From Sphingomonas sp. PP-CC-1A-547 (GTDB lineage Bacteria; Pseudomonadota; Alphaproteobacteria; Sphingomonadales; Sphingomonadaceae), in the NCBI RefSeq assembly GCF_003610375.1, contig NZ_RAPZ01000010.1, positions 842,161 to 906,160 on the forward strand: 64,000 nucleotides of DNA, read 5' to 3'. The position numbers were made by a program, and so were the translations under genes. The notes beneath the pieces were generated by a model that saw only the letters and a program-made list of their open reading frames with translations, had not been told where the DNA came from and did no database searches. Below are positions 1-8,338 of this stretch, in pieces; within the stretch, counting starts at the first letter, position 1; every line of letters starts with the position of its first letter.

Positions 1-852
1 TATGTCCCGTTCGCCGGCAATCCGATCCTGACGCAACGCGACCTCGACCCAGCGCGTCCCAACCCGGTTACCTCGACCGGCCATGCGAAGCTCGTCGAGA
101 CGCAGAACGGCGACTGGTACGCAACCTTCCTCGGCGTCCGTCCGTACGAGGGCGACTCGTACAACATCGGCCGCGAGACATTCATGTTAGCGGTAACGTG
201 GAAGGATGGCTGGCCGATCATTCTGCCCAAGAGCCAGCCGGTCCCGTTCGTTGGCACCAAGCCCAGGCTGCCCGCGAGTCCGCCGAGCCGCATCCCAACC
301 AGCGGCGATTTCGGCTATGTCGACAGCTTCGACGGCAGCAAGCTGGCGATGCAATGGGTCGGCGTACGCACGCCCAAGACGCCCTTCTACCGGCTCGACC
401 ACGGCGACCTGATCCTCGACCGCGGCGGACGCATCGGCGATCTTTCCAAGGTGCCGTCGTTCGTCGGACGCCGCCAACAGCATCACGTCGCGACGATGTC
501 GACCACCGTCCGCTTCGCCCCCGACACCGATGGCGATCGCGCAGGCCTTGTCGCGATGCAGAGCGACGCGAACTATGTGTTCTTCGGCATCACCCGGATT
601 GCCGGCATGCCCGTCGTCGCGCTCTACACCACCGACAAGGGTAAGGAACAACTGGTCGCCTCCGCACCCGTCACCGGCACGGGCCCCGTCACGCTGACGA
701 TCCGCGCCAACGGCGGCACGATGGCGTTCGATTACGACGGCACCGGCGGCAAGAAGACCCTCGCGCACGACGTCGATGCGCGCATTCTCAGCACCAAGAC
801 CGCAGGCGGCTTCGTCGGCACGCTGGTCGGTCCCTATGCGTGGAGGAAGTGA
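1..852 (+). CDS. GH43 beta-xylosidase / arabinofuranosidase, C-terminal part (5' end outside window)
   Basis: The reading frame is open from the first base, so only the last 283 residues are present. The start shows the end of the five-bladed propeller and a family-typical stretch (LGVRPY, then NIGRETFMLAVTWKDGWP). The rest is a beta-sandwich region like the concanavalin-type C-terminal domain of GH43 xylosidases. Family knowledge: these enzymes release xylose or arabinose from xylo-oligosaccharides. The next gene is another GH43 enzyme followed by xylose catabolic genes, which supports a xylan role. The catalytic acids and any signal peptide lie upstream, so substrate and location cannot be read here. 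Confidence 0.85.
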   Translation, partial: YVPFAGNPILTQRDLDPARPNPVTSTGHAKLVETQNGDWYATFLGVRPYEGDSYNIGRETFMLAVTWKDGWPIILPKSQPVPFVGTKPRLPASPPSRIPTSGDFGYVDSFDGSKLAMQWVGVRTPKTPFYRLDHGDLILDRGGRIGDLSKVPSFVGRRQQHHVATMSTTVRFAPDTDGDRAGLVAMQSDANYVFFGITRIAGMPVVALYTTDKGKEQLVASAPVTGTGPVTLTIRANGGTMAFDYDGTGGKKTLAHDVDARILSTKTAGGFVGTLVGPYAWRK

Positions 853-914
853 GCCGAGTAGGTCCACAGGCGACTAAGGTCATGTCGACAGTCGTCCGCC
901 CGGCGTGCTAAGAG

Positions 915-942
915 TTGACACGTTTCGTACGGTAGCGCTACC
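915..942 (+). promoter_or_regulatory. Candidate promoter -35 with LacI-type operator for GH43-xylB-xylA
   Basis: TTGACA lies at 915-920. The perfect 12-bp palindrome GGTAGCGCTACC lies at 931-942, where a -10 box would be expected and about 60 bp before the GH43 start. A TAGCGCTA core with a central CG is typical of LacI-family operators. The same core occurs at 14622-14633 upstream of the TonB-dependent receptor. No LacI regulator gene is in this window. Confidence 0.55.
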
Positions 943-1002
943 CAAACACATCGAAGCTCGACACCACATCAGATGGTGAACATTAGGAAGGACCACGGAC
1001 CG

Positions 1003-2151
1003 ATGCGTTTCAGCCTCGCGCCTACGCTCGTCATTGCCGCACTTGCCGCAACCGGGACGATCGCCCTCGCCCAGACCAATGGGGGAAGTGCCCCCTCGAC
1101 GCCCGGGGCGAAAACCACGTCCGTCGGCAAGGAGCCGCGCAGCCCCGACGGCAAGCGCTATCTGTCGCAGCCGCTGGTCACTAGCATCTACACCGCCGAT
1201 CCGTCGGCGCACGTCTTCGGCGGCAAGATCTACGTCTATCCGAGCCACGACATCGACGTGAAGATCGCCGACGACGACCTCGGCAACCAATATGCGATGC
1301 GCGACTACCGCGTCCTGAGCATGGACCGCATCGGCGGCCCGGTGAAGGTCAACGGCGTCGCGCTCGACGTGAAGGACGTGCCCTGGGCGTCGCGGCAGAT
1401 GTGGGCCCCTGATGCCGCCTACAAGAACGGCACCTATTACCTGTACTTCCCGGCGCGCGACAAACAGCTCGACAAGAACGGCCTCGGCACGTTCCGCATC
1501 GGCGTCGCCACCTCGAAGAGCCCGGTGGGTCCGTTCAAGGCCGATCCCAAGCCGATCACCGGCAGCTTCTCGATGGACCCCGCAGTGTTCACCGACGCGA
1601 ACGGCGCGAGCTACATGTATTTCGGCGGTATCTGGGGCGGCCAGCTCCAGCGCTGGAAGGATGGGAAGTTCGACGCCAACGGTTCGGACACCGATCTCGG
1701 TAAGGACGACCAGCCGGCGCTGTCGGGCAAGATCGCCAAGCTCAACCCCGACATGAAGAGCTTTGCGGAGATCCCGCGCGACGTCCAGATCCTCGACGAA
1801 GCCGGCAAGCCCGTGCTCGGCGGCGACCATGAACGCCGCTTCTTCGAGGCGTCCTGGGTCTTCACGCGCGGCGGCAAATATTACTACACCTACTCGACCG
1901 GCGACACGCACTTCCTGAACTACGCGACCGGCGACAACCCGTACGGCCCGTTCACCTATCGCGGCCATATCCTCAAGCCGGTGCAGGGCTGGACGAGCCA
2001 CCATTCGATCGTCGAATGGAACAAGAAATGGTGGCTGTTCTATGCGGATACGCAGATGAGCAACAAGAACCACCTGCGCAACGTCAAGGTGACCGAACTG
2101 AAGTTCGCGCCCGACGGCTCGATCCCGACCATCGATCCGTTCGTCAACTGA
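1003..2151 (+). CDS. GH43 family glycoside hydrolase (exported arabinofuranosidase/xylosidase-like)
   Basis: A five-bladed beta-propeller glycosidase of 382 residues. The start at 1003 is preferred over the in-frame ATG at 973 because an AGGAAGGA-like ribosome site precedes it and it opens a clean signal peptide (MRFSLAPTLVIAALAATG, then ALAQ). GH43 features include DPSAHVF with the early catalytic Asp context, WAPDAAY, SMDPAVF with the pKa-modulating Asp, and a FFEASWVF stretch with the probable acid Glu. It would act in the periplasm or outside the cell on arabino-xylo-oligosaccharides. Its stop codon overlaps the xylB start (TGATG), so it probably heads a GH43-xylB-xylA operon. The exact specificity cannot be assigned from sequence alone. 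Confidence 0.88.
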   Translation: MRFSLAPTLVIAALAATGTIALAQTNGGSAPSTPGAKTTSVGKEPRSPDGKRYLSQPLVTSIYTADPSAHVFGGKIYVYPSHDIDVKIADDDLGNQYAMRDYRVLSMDRIGGPVKVNGVALDVKDVPWASRQMWAPDAAYKNGTYYLYFPARDKQLDKNGLGTFRIGVATSKSPVGPFKADPKPITGSFSMDPAVFTDANGASYMYFGGIWGGQLQRWKDGKFDANGSDTDLGKDDQPALSGKIAKLNPDMKSFAEIPRDVQILDEAGKPVLGGDHERRFFEASWVFTRGGKYYYTYSTGDTHFLNYATGDNPYGPFTYRGHILKPVQGWTSHHSIVEWNKKWWLFYADTQMSNKNHLRNVKVTELKFAPDGSIPTIDPFVN

Positions 2152-3596
2152 TGTTCCTCGGAATCGATATCGGCACCTCGGGTGTCAAGGCCGTGGTGCT
2201 CGACCAGCATGGCAGCGTGGTCGGTCAGGGCACCGCCGCGCTGACCGTGCAGCGGCCGCACCCGCTCTGGTCCGAACAGGATCCGGATGCGTGGTGGAAG
2301 GCGACCATCGCCGCGGTCCAGGCGATCGACCCGAGCGTCCGCCGTTCGGTGCGCGGCGTTGGGCTTGCGGGCCAGATGCACGGCGCGACCTTGCTCGACG
2401 CCGACGACCGGCCGCTGCGCCCCGCGATCCTGTGGAACGACGGCCGCTGCTTCGCCGAGTGCGAGGCACTGGAGCGCGCCGTTCCCAACCTGCGCACGAT
2501 CTCTGGCAACATCGCGATGCCCGGCTTCACTGCGCCAAAACTGCTGTGGGTCCGCGAGCATGAGCCCGAGGTCTTCGCAAAGATCGCCACGGTGTTGCTG
2601 CCCAAGGACTATGTCCGGCTGCTGATGACCGGCGACAAGGCGTCAGACCTATCCGACAGCGCGGGCACGCTGTGGCTCGACGTCGGCGGCCGCTGCTGGA
2701 GCGACGAGATCCTCGCCGCCTGCGGATTGACACAGGCGCAGATGCCGGCGCTGTACGAGGGCACGGAGATCACCGGCACGCTCACCGCCGAGGTCGCCGA
2801 GCTGTGGGGCATGCCGCAGGTCCCGGTCGCGGCAGGTGGCAGCGACAATGCGGCGGGCGCGGTCGGCGTCGGTGTCGTCAAGGACGGCGATGCGCTGCTG
2901 TCGCTCGGCACGTCGGGCGTCATCTTCGTCGCGACCAACGACTTCCGCCCCAATCCGGCGCGTGCGGTCCACGCCTTCTGTCATGCGCTACCCGGCATGT
3001 GGCACCAGATGTCGGTCCATTTGTCGGCTGCGTCGTGCATCGATTGGGTCGCGCGGATCACCGGCGCCGCCGGTGCCGCCGACCTGTTCGCGCGCGCCGA
3101 GGCAGCCGGCCCCGCCAGTGGCCCCGAGATCTTCCTCCCCTACCTGTCGGGCGAGCGCACACCGCACAACGACCCGGAGGTGCGTGGCGCGTTCCTCCGC
3201 CTCGACAACGACACAGACGCCGGCCGCCTGTCGCAGGCGGTGCTGGAAGGCGTGGCGTTCGCGCTCGCCGACGGTCTCGACGTGTTGCGTGAGGCCGGCA
3301 CGACGGTCGAGCGCCTCGCGGTGATCGGCGGCGGTGCCCGCTCGCGCTATTGGGGCCAGGTGATCGCCGCGGCGATGGAGGTCGAACTCGTCTATCTCCA
3401 GGGCGGCGAGGTCGGTCCCGCGCTCGGTGCCGCGCGCCTTGCCCAGCTTGGCGTCGACGGCGGCGACCCTGCCGAGATCTGCGTCGCGCCTCCCGTCTCG
3501 CACACCATCGTCCCCGACCCTGCCCTCGTCTCGGCGCTCGCCGAGAAGAAGGCCGCGTTCCGCCAAGCCTATTCCCGCATCACCCCAAAATCGTAG
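2151..3596 (+). CDS. xylB: Xylulokinase
   Basis: A 481-residue FGGY-family sugar kinase, the usual xylulokinase length. It phosphorylates D-xylulose to xylulose-5-phosphate with ATP in the cytoplasm. Visible signatures are the N-terminal phosphate loop DIGTSGVK (residues 6-13), the sugar-binding GQMHG (74-78), the catalytic GGSDNAAGAVG region and the C-terminal FGGY-type stretch IGGGARSRYWGQ. The start at 2151 overlaps the GH43 stop by one base, which suggests translational coupling. An upstream extension to 2016 would run inside the GH43 gene and is not believed. xylA follows after a few bases. Confidence 0.93.
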   Translation: MFLGIDIGTSGVKAVVLDQHGSVVGQGTAALTVQRPHPLWSEQDPDAWWKATIAAVQAIDPSVRRSVRGVGLAGQMHGATLLDADDRPLRPAILWNDGRCFAECEALERAVPNLRTISGNIAMPGFTAPKLLWVREHEPEVFAKIATVLLPKDYVRLLMTGDKASDLSDSAGTLWLDVGGRCWSDEILAACGLTQAQMPALYEGTEITGTLTAEVAELWGMPQVPVAAGGSDNAAGAVGVGVVKDGDALLSLGTSGVIFVATNDFRPNPARAVHAFCHALPGMWHQMSVHLSAASCIDWVARITGAAGAADLFARAEAAGPASGPEIFLPYLSGERTPHNDPEVRGAFLRLDNDTDAGRLSQAVLEGVAFALADGLDVLREAGTTVERLAVIGGGARSRYWGQVIAAAMEVELVYLQGGEVGPALGAARLAQLGVDGGDPAEICVAPPVSHTIVPDPALVSALAEKKAAFRQAYSRITPKS

Positions 3597-3605
3597 GAAG
3601 CTTTG

Positions 3606-4913
3606 ATGTCCGACTTCTTCGCCGATATCCCCCAGATCAAATATGAGGGCCCCGACAGCACCAACGAGCTGGCCTACCGCTTCTACGACAAGGACAAGAT
3701 GGTCCTCGGCAAGCGCATGGAAGATCACCTCCGCTTCGCCGCGTGCTTCTGGCACACCTTCTGCTGGCCCGGCTCCGACGTGTTCGGCGGCGGCACGTTC
3801 GATCGCCCGTGGCACCGCGGTGCCAACGACAGCGCCGCCGCGGCGATGAAGCGCGAGGTCGCGTTCGAGTTCTTCAAGACGCTCGACGTGCCCTATTATT
3901 GCTTCCACGACGTCGACGTGATGGCCGACGCCGCCAACATCACCGAGCACCGCAAGTTCTTCGCCGAAGCCGTCGACCATCTCGAACAGCTCCAGGCTGC
4001 ATCGGGCCGCAAGCTGCTCTGGGGCACCGCCAACCTGTTCAGCCACCCGCGCTTTGCCGCCGGCGGCGCGACCAACCCCGATCCGGAAGTGTTCGCGTTC
4101 GGCGCGATGCAGGTCCGCGATGCGCTCGAGGCGACACACCGTCTCGGTGGCCAGAACTACGTGCTGTGGGGCGGTCGCGAGGGCTACGAGACGCTGCTCA
4201 ACACTGACATGAAGCGCGAGCTCGACAATTTCGGCCGCTTCCTGAGCCTGGTCGTCGAGCACAAGCACAAGATCGGCTTCACGGGCACGATCCTGATCGA
4301 GCCGAAGCCGTTCGAGCCGACCAAGCACCAGTACGACTTCGACACCGCGACGGTGTATGGCTTCCTCAAGCGCTATGGCCTGGAGAACGAGGTCAAGGTC
4401 AACATCGAGGCGAACCACGCCACCCTCGCCAGCCACACGTTCGAGCATGAGATCGCGACCGCCGCTGCGCTCGGCATCTTCGGCTCGATCGATGCCAATC
4501 GCGGCGATCCGCAGAACGGCTGGGATACCGATCAATTCCCGAACTCGGTCGAGGAACTGACGCTCGCCAATCTCGAGATCATCCGCGCGGGCGGGTTCAC
4601 CACCGGCGGCTTCAACTTCGACGCCAAGGTGCGGCGCCAGAGCATGGACCCGGCCGACCTGTTCTACGGTCATGTCGGCGCGATCGACGTCGTCGCGAAG
4701 GGCCTGCTCAACGCCGCCAAGCTGATCGAAGACGGCCGGATCGATGCGATCAAGACCAAGCGCTATGCCGGCTGGGACGGCGAGTTCGGTGGCGCGATCG
4801 GTGGGCTCGACCTCGCCGGGATCGCCGACCTCGCAATCGAGCGCGGCATCGATCCCAAGCCGGTCTCGGGCCAGCAGGAGCGGATCGAGAACCTCATCAA
4901 CCGCGTCCTCTGA
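3606..4913 (+). CDS. xylA: Xylose isomerase
   Basis: A 435-residue class II xylose isomerase, a TIM-barrel metalloenzyme that converts D-xylose to D-xylulose. The catalytic CFHDVDV motif has His101 and Asp104. The metal-ligand stretches [32 protein letters not shown] and SIDANRGD are intact. The ATG at 3606 follows an AGGAAG site, and the TTG one codon earlier is less likely. As the last gene of the operon with xylB it points to the isomerase-kinase route. The Weimberg or Dahms oxidative routes, also found in Alphaproteobacteria, are not represented here. Confidence 0.96.
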   Translation: MSDFFADIPQIKYEGPDSTNELAYRFYDKDKMVLGKRMEDHLRFAACFWHTFCWPGSDVFGGGTFDRPWHRGANDSAAAAMKREVAFEFFKTLDVPYYCFHDVDVMADAANITEHRKFFAEAVDHLEQLQAASGRKLLWGTANLFSHPRFAAGGATNPDPEVFAFGAMQVRDALEATHRLGGQNYVLWGGREGYETLLNTDMKRELDNFGRFLSLVVEHKHKIGFTGTILIEPKPFEPTKHQYDFDTATVYGFLKRYGLENEVKVNIEANHATLASHTFEHEIATAAALGIFGSIDANRGDPQNGWDTDQFPNSVEELTLANLEIIRAGGFTTGGFNFDAKVRRQSMDPADLFYGHVGAIDVVAKGLLNAAKLIEDGRIDAIKTKRYAGWDGEFGGAIGGLDLAGIADLAIERGIDPKPVSGQQERIENLINRVL

Positions 4914-4922
4914 TCGACGACC

Positions 4923-4954
4923 GCCCGATCCTGCGCTCTGGCGTGGGATCGGGC
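4923..4954 (+). terminator. Hairpin after xylA
   Basis: The 9-bp stem GCCCGATCC / GGATCGGGC has a 14-nt loop and begins 10 bases after the xylA stop. No U-tract follows, so it may act as an mRNA-stabilising 3' hairpin or a weak terminator. Confidence 0.45.
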
Positions 4955-5344
4955 ATGTCCCGAGAGGGCGGAAATGCGCGTCGGCTGCCGGCGCTCGCGG
5001 CACGATGTATCATTCGCCGACCGATCCGGGTCCGCTGATCGACCGCAACTATGTTGCGGATGCCAAATGCGCGGCAGGATTAAGATCCCGAAATCTTCAG
5101 GGATTATAGGTCGACTGTCTGAACAGCCGATCGGTCGATTATATCGAGAACGATGACTGGCCAGCCGCGCGTCATCGAACGCAGGGGCATCCAGCCGACC
5201 TACCAGCGGCCCCGACGACCGCAGCACGCCCGACTCGCATACCGTATGCAGCCTGTATCAGGGCGTTCCGACCCCCAGGACAGAAAATCTCTTATCGTCT
5301 CGCGATTGTCACGCGGCTATCACCCCGGTGATGGGAGCTTACCA
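4955..5344. other. Gene-free stretch before GntR regulator
   Basis: About 390 bp with no credible coding frame. An in-frame upstream extension of the following regulator exists but lacks family similarity. The stretch must hold the regulator's promoter, but I see no clear sigma-70 box. TCGATTATATCGA near 5137-5149 is a short palindrome that could be an operator. Confidence 0.4.
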
Positions 5345-6145
5345 ATGACGAACTTCAATCCCGATCAGACGAGCCCGTCGTCGGATACGCCAATCGTGTC
5401 CGATGCGGCGATACCGTCGGAAAGCGCTACGCCGCCACGCCCGCCCCGCGGTACAGGACGGCGGCTGCACGGCGCGATCGCGCACAAGCTGGGCACCGCG
5501 ATCCTGTCGGGCGAGTATCTCCCGGGCGATACATTGTCGGGCGAAGTCGCGTTTTCGGAGGCGCTGGACGTGTCGCGCAGCGCCTACCGCGAGGCGGTCC
5601 AGGTGCTGATGGCAAAGGGATTGGTCGAAAGTCGACCCAAAACCGGTACCCGCGTGTTACCGCGCAGTCGCTGGAACCTGCTCGATCCCGACGTGCTCGC
5701 CTGGGCCTTTGCCGGCGAACCCGACATCGACTTCGTCCGCGGCCTGTTCGAGTTGCGCGCGATCGTCGAGCCAGCCGCCGCCGCGCTGGCCGCCGAGCGA
5801 CGCGATCGTGCTGACCTTGCCGTGATGAAGGAATCGCTCGCCGCGATGCGCCGCCACACGCTGGCCACCGAAGCCGGCCGTGCCGCGGACCGCGAGTTCC
5901 ACAACGCGGTGTTGCAGGCGACCCGCAACGACGCGCTCGTCGTGCTGAGCGCGAGCATCGGCGCGGCGGTCAGCTGGACGACGCAGTTCAAGCAGCGCAC
6001 CCGCTCGCTGCCGCGCAACCCGATCCCCGATCACGTCCGCGTGTACGAGGCGATCGCAGCTAGCGACCCCGCCGCCGCCAACGCGGCGATGCGCAAGCTG
6101 GTGGACCTGGCGCTCGACGATACGCAACTGGCGATGACGCGCTAG
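5345..6145 (+). CDS. GntR-family (FadR subfamily) transcriptional regulator
   Basis: A 266-residue protein. A Pro/Ser-rich leader of about 35 residues precedes an N-terminal winged helix, with recognition region SEALDVSRSAYREAVQVLMAKGLV and wing RPKTGTRVLP. The C-terminal FCD domain contains the Asp/His metal-site pattern (EFHNAV and HVRVYEAI). FCD-type regulators usually sense sugar acids or organic acids. Its place after xylA and convergent with uxuA suggests control of pentose or hexuronate genes. The ATG at 5345 has a GGGAG-like site just upstream. The ligand is unknown. Confidence 0.85.
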   Translation: MTNFNPDQTSPSSDTPIVSDAAIPSESATPPRPPRGTGRRLHGAIAHKLGTAILSGEYLPGDTLSGEVAFSEALDVSRSAYREAVQVLMAKGLVESRPKTGTRVLPRSRWNLLDPDVLAWAFAGEPDIDFVRGLFELRAIVEPAAAALAAERRDRADLAVMKESLAAMRRHTLATEAGRAADREFHNAVLQATRNDALVVLSASIGAAVSWTTQFKQRTRSLPRNPIPDHVRVYEAIAASDPAAANAAMRKLVDLALDDTQLAMTR

Positions 6146-6154
6146 GCTCGGTTC

Positions 6155-7327
6155 CTACGCAGCGTCCCGGCCATGCGCGATACCCGTTTCCAGCCCGCGC
6201 AGTTCCGCCAGCCCGCGCAACCGCCCGATCAGTGAATAGCCGGGGTTGGTCCGCTTGTTGAGGTCGTCCACCATCTGGTGCCCGTGATCGGGGCGCATCG
6301 GCAGCGACCGCCCGGTGCGCGCCTGCAACGCGACCAGCTCGGTCATGATCGCGGGCATGTTCGCATCGCCCTCCAGATGCGCCGCCTCGTGAAACGCGCC
6401 ACCGGGTTCACGCTGCACCGATCGCAGATGCACGAAGCCGATGCGTTCGCCGAGCCGACGAACCATCCCCGGCAGGTCGTTGTCCGCGCGCACGCCGAAC
6501 GATCCGCTGCAAAAGCACAGCCCGTTGGCGACCGACGGCACCGCCGCGAACAGCGCGCTGACGTCCGCCTCGGTGCTCACCACGCGCGGCAGGCCGAAGA
6601 TCGGGAACGGCGGATCGTCGGGGTGCACTACCAGCCGGATGCCCTCCGCCTCGGCGACTGGACACACCGCCTCCAGGAACGCGACGTGGTTCTCGCGCAG
6701 CCGCGACGCGTCGATGTCGGCGTAGGTCTCGATTTGCTCGAGCAACTGCGGCGAACTGAAGCTCTCCTCGCTCCCCGGCAGCCCGGCGATGATCGTCCGC
6801 TCCAGTGTCGCGCGCGCGGCATCGTCCATCGCCGCGAACCGCTCGGCGGCGATGGCGACGACATCGGGGGTGTAGTCCTGCTCGGCGCCCGGGCGGCGCA
6901 GGATATGGATGTCGTACGCGGCGAGCGCATGCAGCTCGAAGCGCAACGCGCGCGCGCCGTCCGGCAACGCCCAGCTCAGGTCGGTCCGCGTCCAGTCGAG
7001 CAACGGCATGAAATTATAGGTCACCACCTCGATGCCCTGCCCCGCCAGATTCCGCAGGCTGGTAACATAGGCCTCGATCAGCCGATCCCAGTCGCCCGAG
7101 CGCCGCTTCAGATCCTCGACGACGGGCAGGCTCTCGACCACTTTCCAGTCGAGCCCAGCGTCCTCGATTATCACGCGACGCGCGGCGATGGCGTCGACGG
7201 TCCACACGTCGCCATTGGCGACCTCGTGCAGTGCCGTGACGATCCCGGTCGCGCCGGCCTGGCGGATGGCGTCGAGCGGCACCGGGTCGTTCGGGCCAAA
7301 CCAGCGCATGGTCTGGGTCATCTTCAT
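6155..7327 (-). CDS. uxuA: Mannonate dehydratase
   Basis: A 390-residue UxuA-family TIM-barrel protein that dehydrates D-mannonate to 2-keto-3-deoxygluconate in hexuronate breakdown. The family N-terminus MRWFGPNDPVPLDAIRQAG is clear. Metal-ligand regions such as VVHPDDPPFPIFGLPRV, LCFCSGSFG, HLRSV and MRPDHGHQM are present. The ATG at 7327 is chosen over a GTG 13 codons earlier because it opens the conserved start. It is downstream of, and on the same strand as, a GntR regulator and a GH115 glucuronidase, so glucuronic acid from xylan is the expected source. The uronate isomerase and fructuronate reductase needed upstream in the pathway are not in this window. Confidence 0.95.
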   Translation of the reverse strand: MKMTQTMRWFGPNDPVPLDAIRQAGATGIVTALHEVANGDVWTVDAIAARRVIIEDAGLDWKVVESLPVVEDLKRRSGDWDRLIEAYVTSLRNLAGQGIEVVTYNFMPLLDWTRTDLSWALPDGARALRFELHALAAYDIHILRRPGAEQDYTPDVVAIAAERFAAMDDAARATLERTIIAGLPGSEESFSSPQLLEQIETYADIDASRLRENHVAFLEAVCPVAEAEGIRLVVHPDDPPFPIFGLPRVVSTEADVSALFAAVPSVANGLCFCSGSFGVRADNDLPGMVRRLGERIGFVHLRSVQREPGGAFHEAAHLEGDANMPAIMTELVALQARTGRSLPMRPDHGHQMVDDLNKRTNPGYSLIGRLRGLAELRGLETGIAHGRDAA

Positions 7328-7396
7328 CGGCCGCTCATCCCCGTTTTTCCATGGCGGTGCAGCCACATGCTCTCAATGTCGATAGCAACGATCGAA

Positions 7397-7429
7397 TTGG
7401 TCTGACAACCTATAAGCGCTTGGTCACCA
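7397..7429. promoter_or_regulatory. Two candidate FadR/UxuR-type operators upstream of uxuA
   Basis: TTGGTCTGACAAC (7397-7409) fits the T.GT-N3-AC.A pattern of FadR-subfamily operators. TGGTCACCA (7421-7429) is a TGGT-N-ACCA palindrome. Both lie in the short gap between the end of the GntR gene and uxuA, so autoregulated control of uxuA is plausible. Confidence 0.45.
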
Positions 7430-7435
7430 TATGGA

Positions 7436-8245
7436 TCAAATGGTCGGAACGCCGCCGTAACGCTGGCGAGTCGTCGCGAGCGCCAGTCGAGCCTGTTCCA
7501 TTGCCATCTCTTCGGTCTGGAACAAGAGGTGGTCCATCACCGACGTCAGGTGTGCGCGCATCGCGCCACGCGCCGCCGCCGCGTCGCGCGCGCGCAAAGC
7601 ATCAACGATTGCAGCATGTTCGGCGACGACCGGCCGCACTTTGGCGTTGCGCGCCTTGGCATGGAGAAGCGCGCATTCGGGCGACGTCGAGCGTAAATGC
7701 CACAGATCCTCGATCGTCCGAACCACGCCCGAATTCCGCGTCGCCTTGGCGATCGCCATGTGGAAGTCGCGATCGGCGATCTCGGTGACTTCGGTCAGCA
7801 AATTCTCGGTCGTCATCGCCTCGACCAGTCCGTCGAGCAGGTCGATCTCGGCATCGGAGATCTGCACCGCTGCGAGCGCTGCCGCCTCTCCCTCGAACAT
7901 GATCCGCGCTTCGGTCAGTTCGAACGCGGTGATCGCGAAACCCGGCTCTTCGCCCTGCCCCGGCAGCCGGCAGACATACGCCCCGGAGCCGACACGGACT
8001 TCGATAAAACCCTGCACTTCCAGCGCGATGAGAGCTTCACGCACCGCCGGGCGACTGGCGCCGTAGTCGATCGCCAGCTCGCGTTCGGCGGGCAGCCGGT
8101 CGCCGATCGCATAAGTGCCCGCGACCAGTTCCTCGAACAGCCGCCGCGCCAGCCGCTGATACAAGCGATCGTTCGCGGGAGCGTCGTATTTTCCGACCGC
8201 GAACAGCGCGTTCTGGGAGGCGGGCTTTGCCACTGGACTTACCAA
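7436..8245 (-). CDS. GntR-family (FadR subfamily) regulator, UxuR/ExuR-like
   Basis: A 269-residue regulator. The winged helix (about residues 27-95) shows LFEELVAGTYAIGDRLPAERELA and YGASRPAVREALIALEVQGFIEVRVGSGAYV. An FCD ligand-binding domain follows, with the metal-site pattern DRDFHMAI and VAEHAAIVDAL. Family knowledge: UxuR/ExuR repressors respond to fructuronate or galacturonate. Genomic position agrees, since it lies between the GH115 glucuronidase and uxuA on one strand with FadR-like sites in the gap before uxuA. The ligand assignment is inference from context. Confidence 0.85.
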   Translation of the reverse strand: MVSPVAKPASQNALFAVGKYDAPANDRLYQRLARRLFEELVAGTYAIGDRLPAERELAIDYGASRPAVREALIALEVQGFIEVRVGSGAYVCRLPGQGEEPGFAITAFELTEARIMFEGEAAALAAVQISDAEIDLLDGLVEAMTTENLLTEVTEIADRDFHMAIAKATRNSGVVRTIEDLWHLRSTSPECALLHAKARNAKVRPVVAEHAAIVDALRARDAAAARGAMRAHLTSVMDHLLFQTEEMAMEQARLALATTRQRYGGVPTI

Positions 8246-8338
8246 TCTAATGTCTGCGTATTGATGCTACTACGTCGCCCTTCCCAAGGAAACTGGCATC
8301 GTTAAATCCCCTAAGGGATCGCTGCGCGGTGCGTTCCG

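Noticed and set aside
2988..5003. 671-codon minus-strand frame across xylB and xylA
   Set aside because: Antisense shadow; both genes on the plus strand are complete and canonical.
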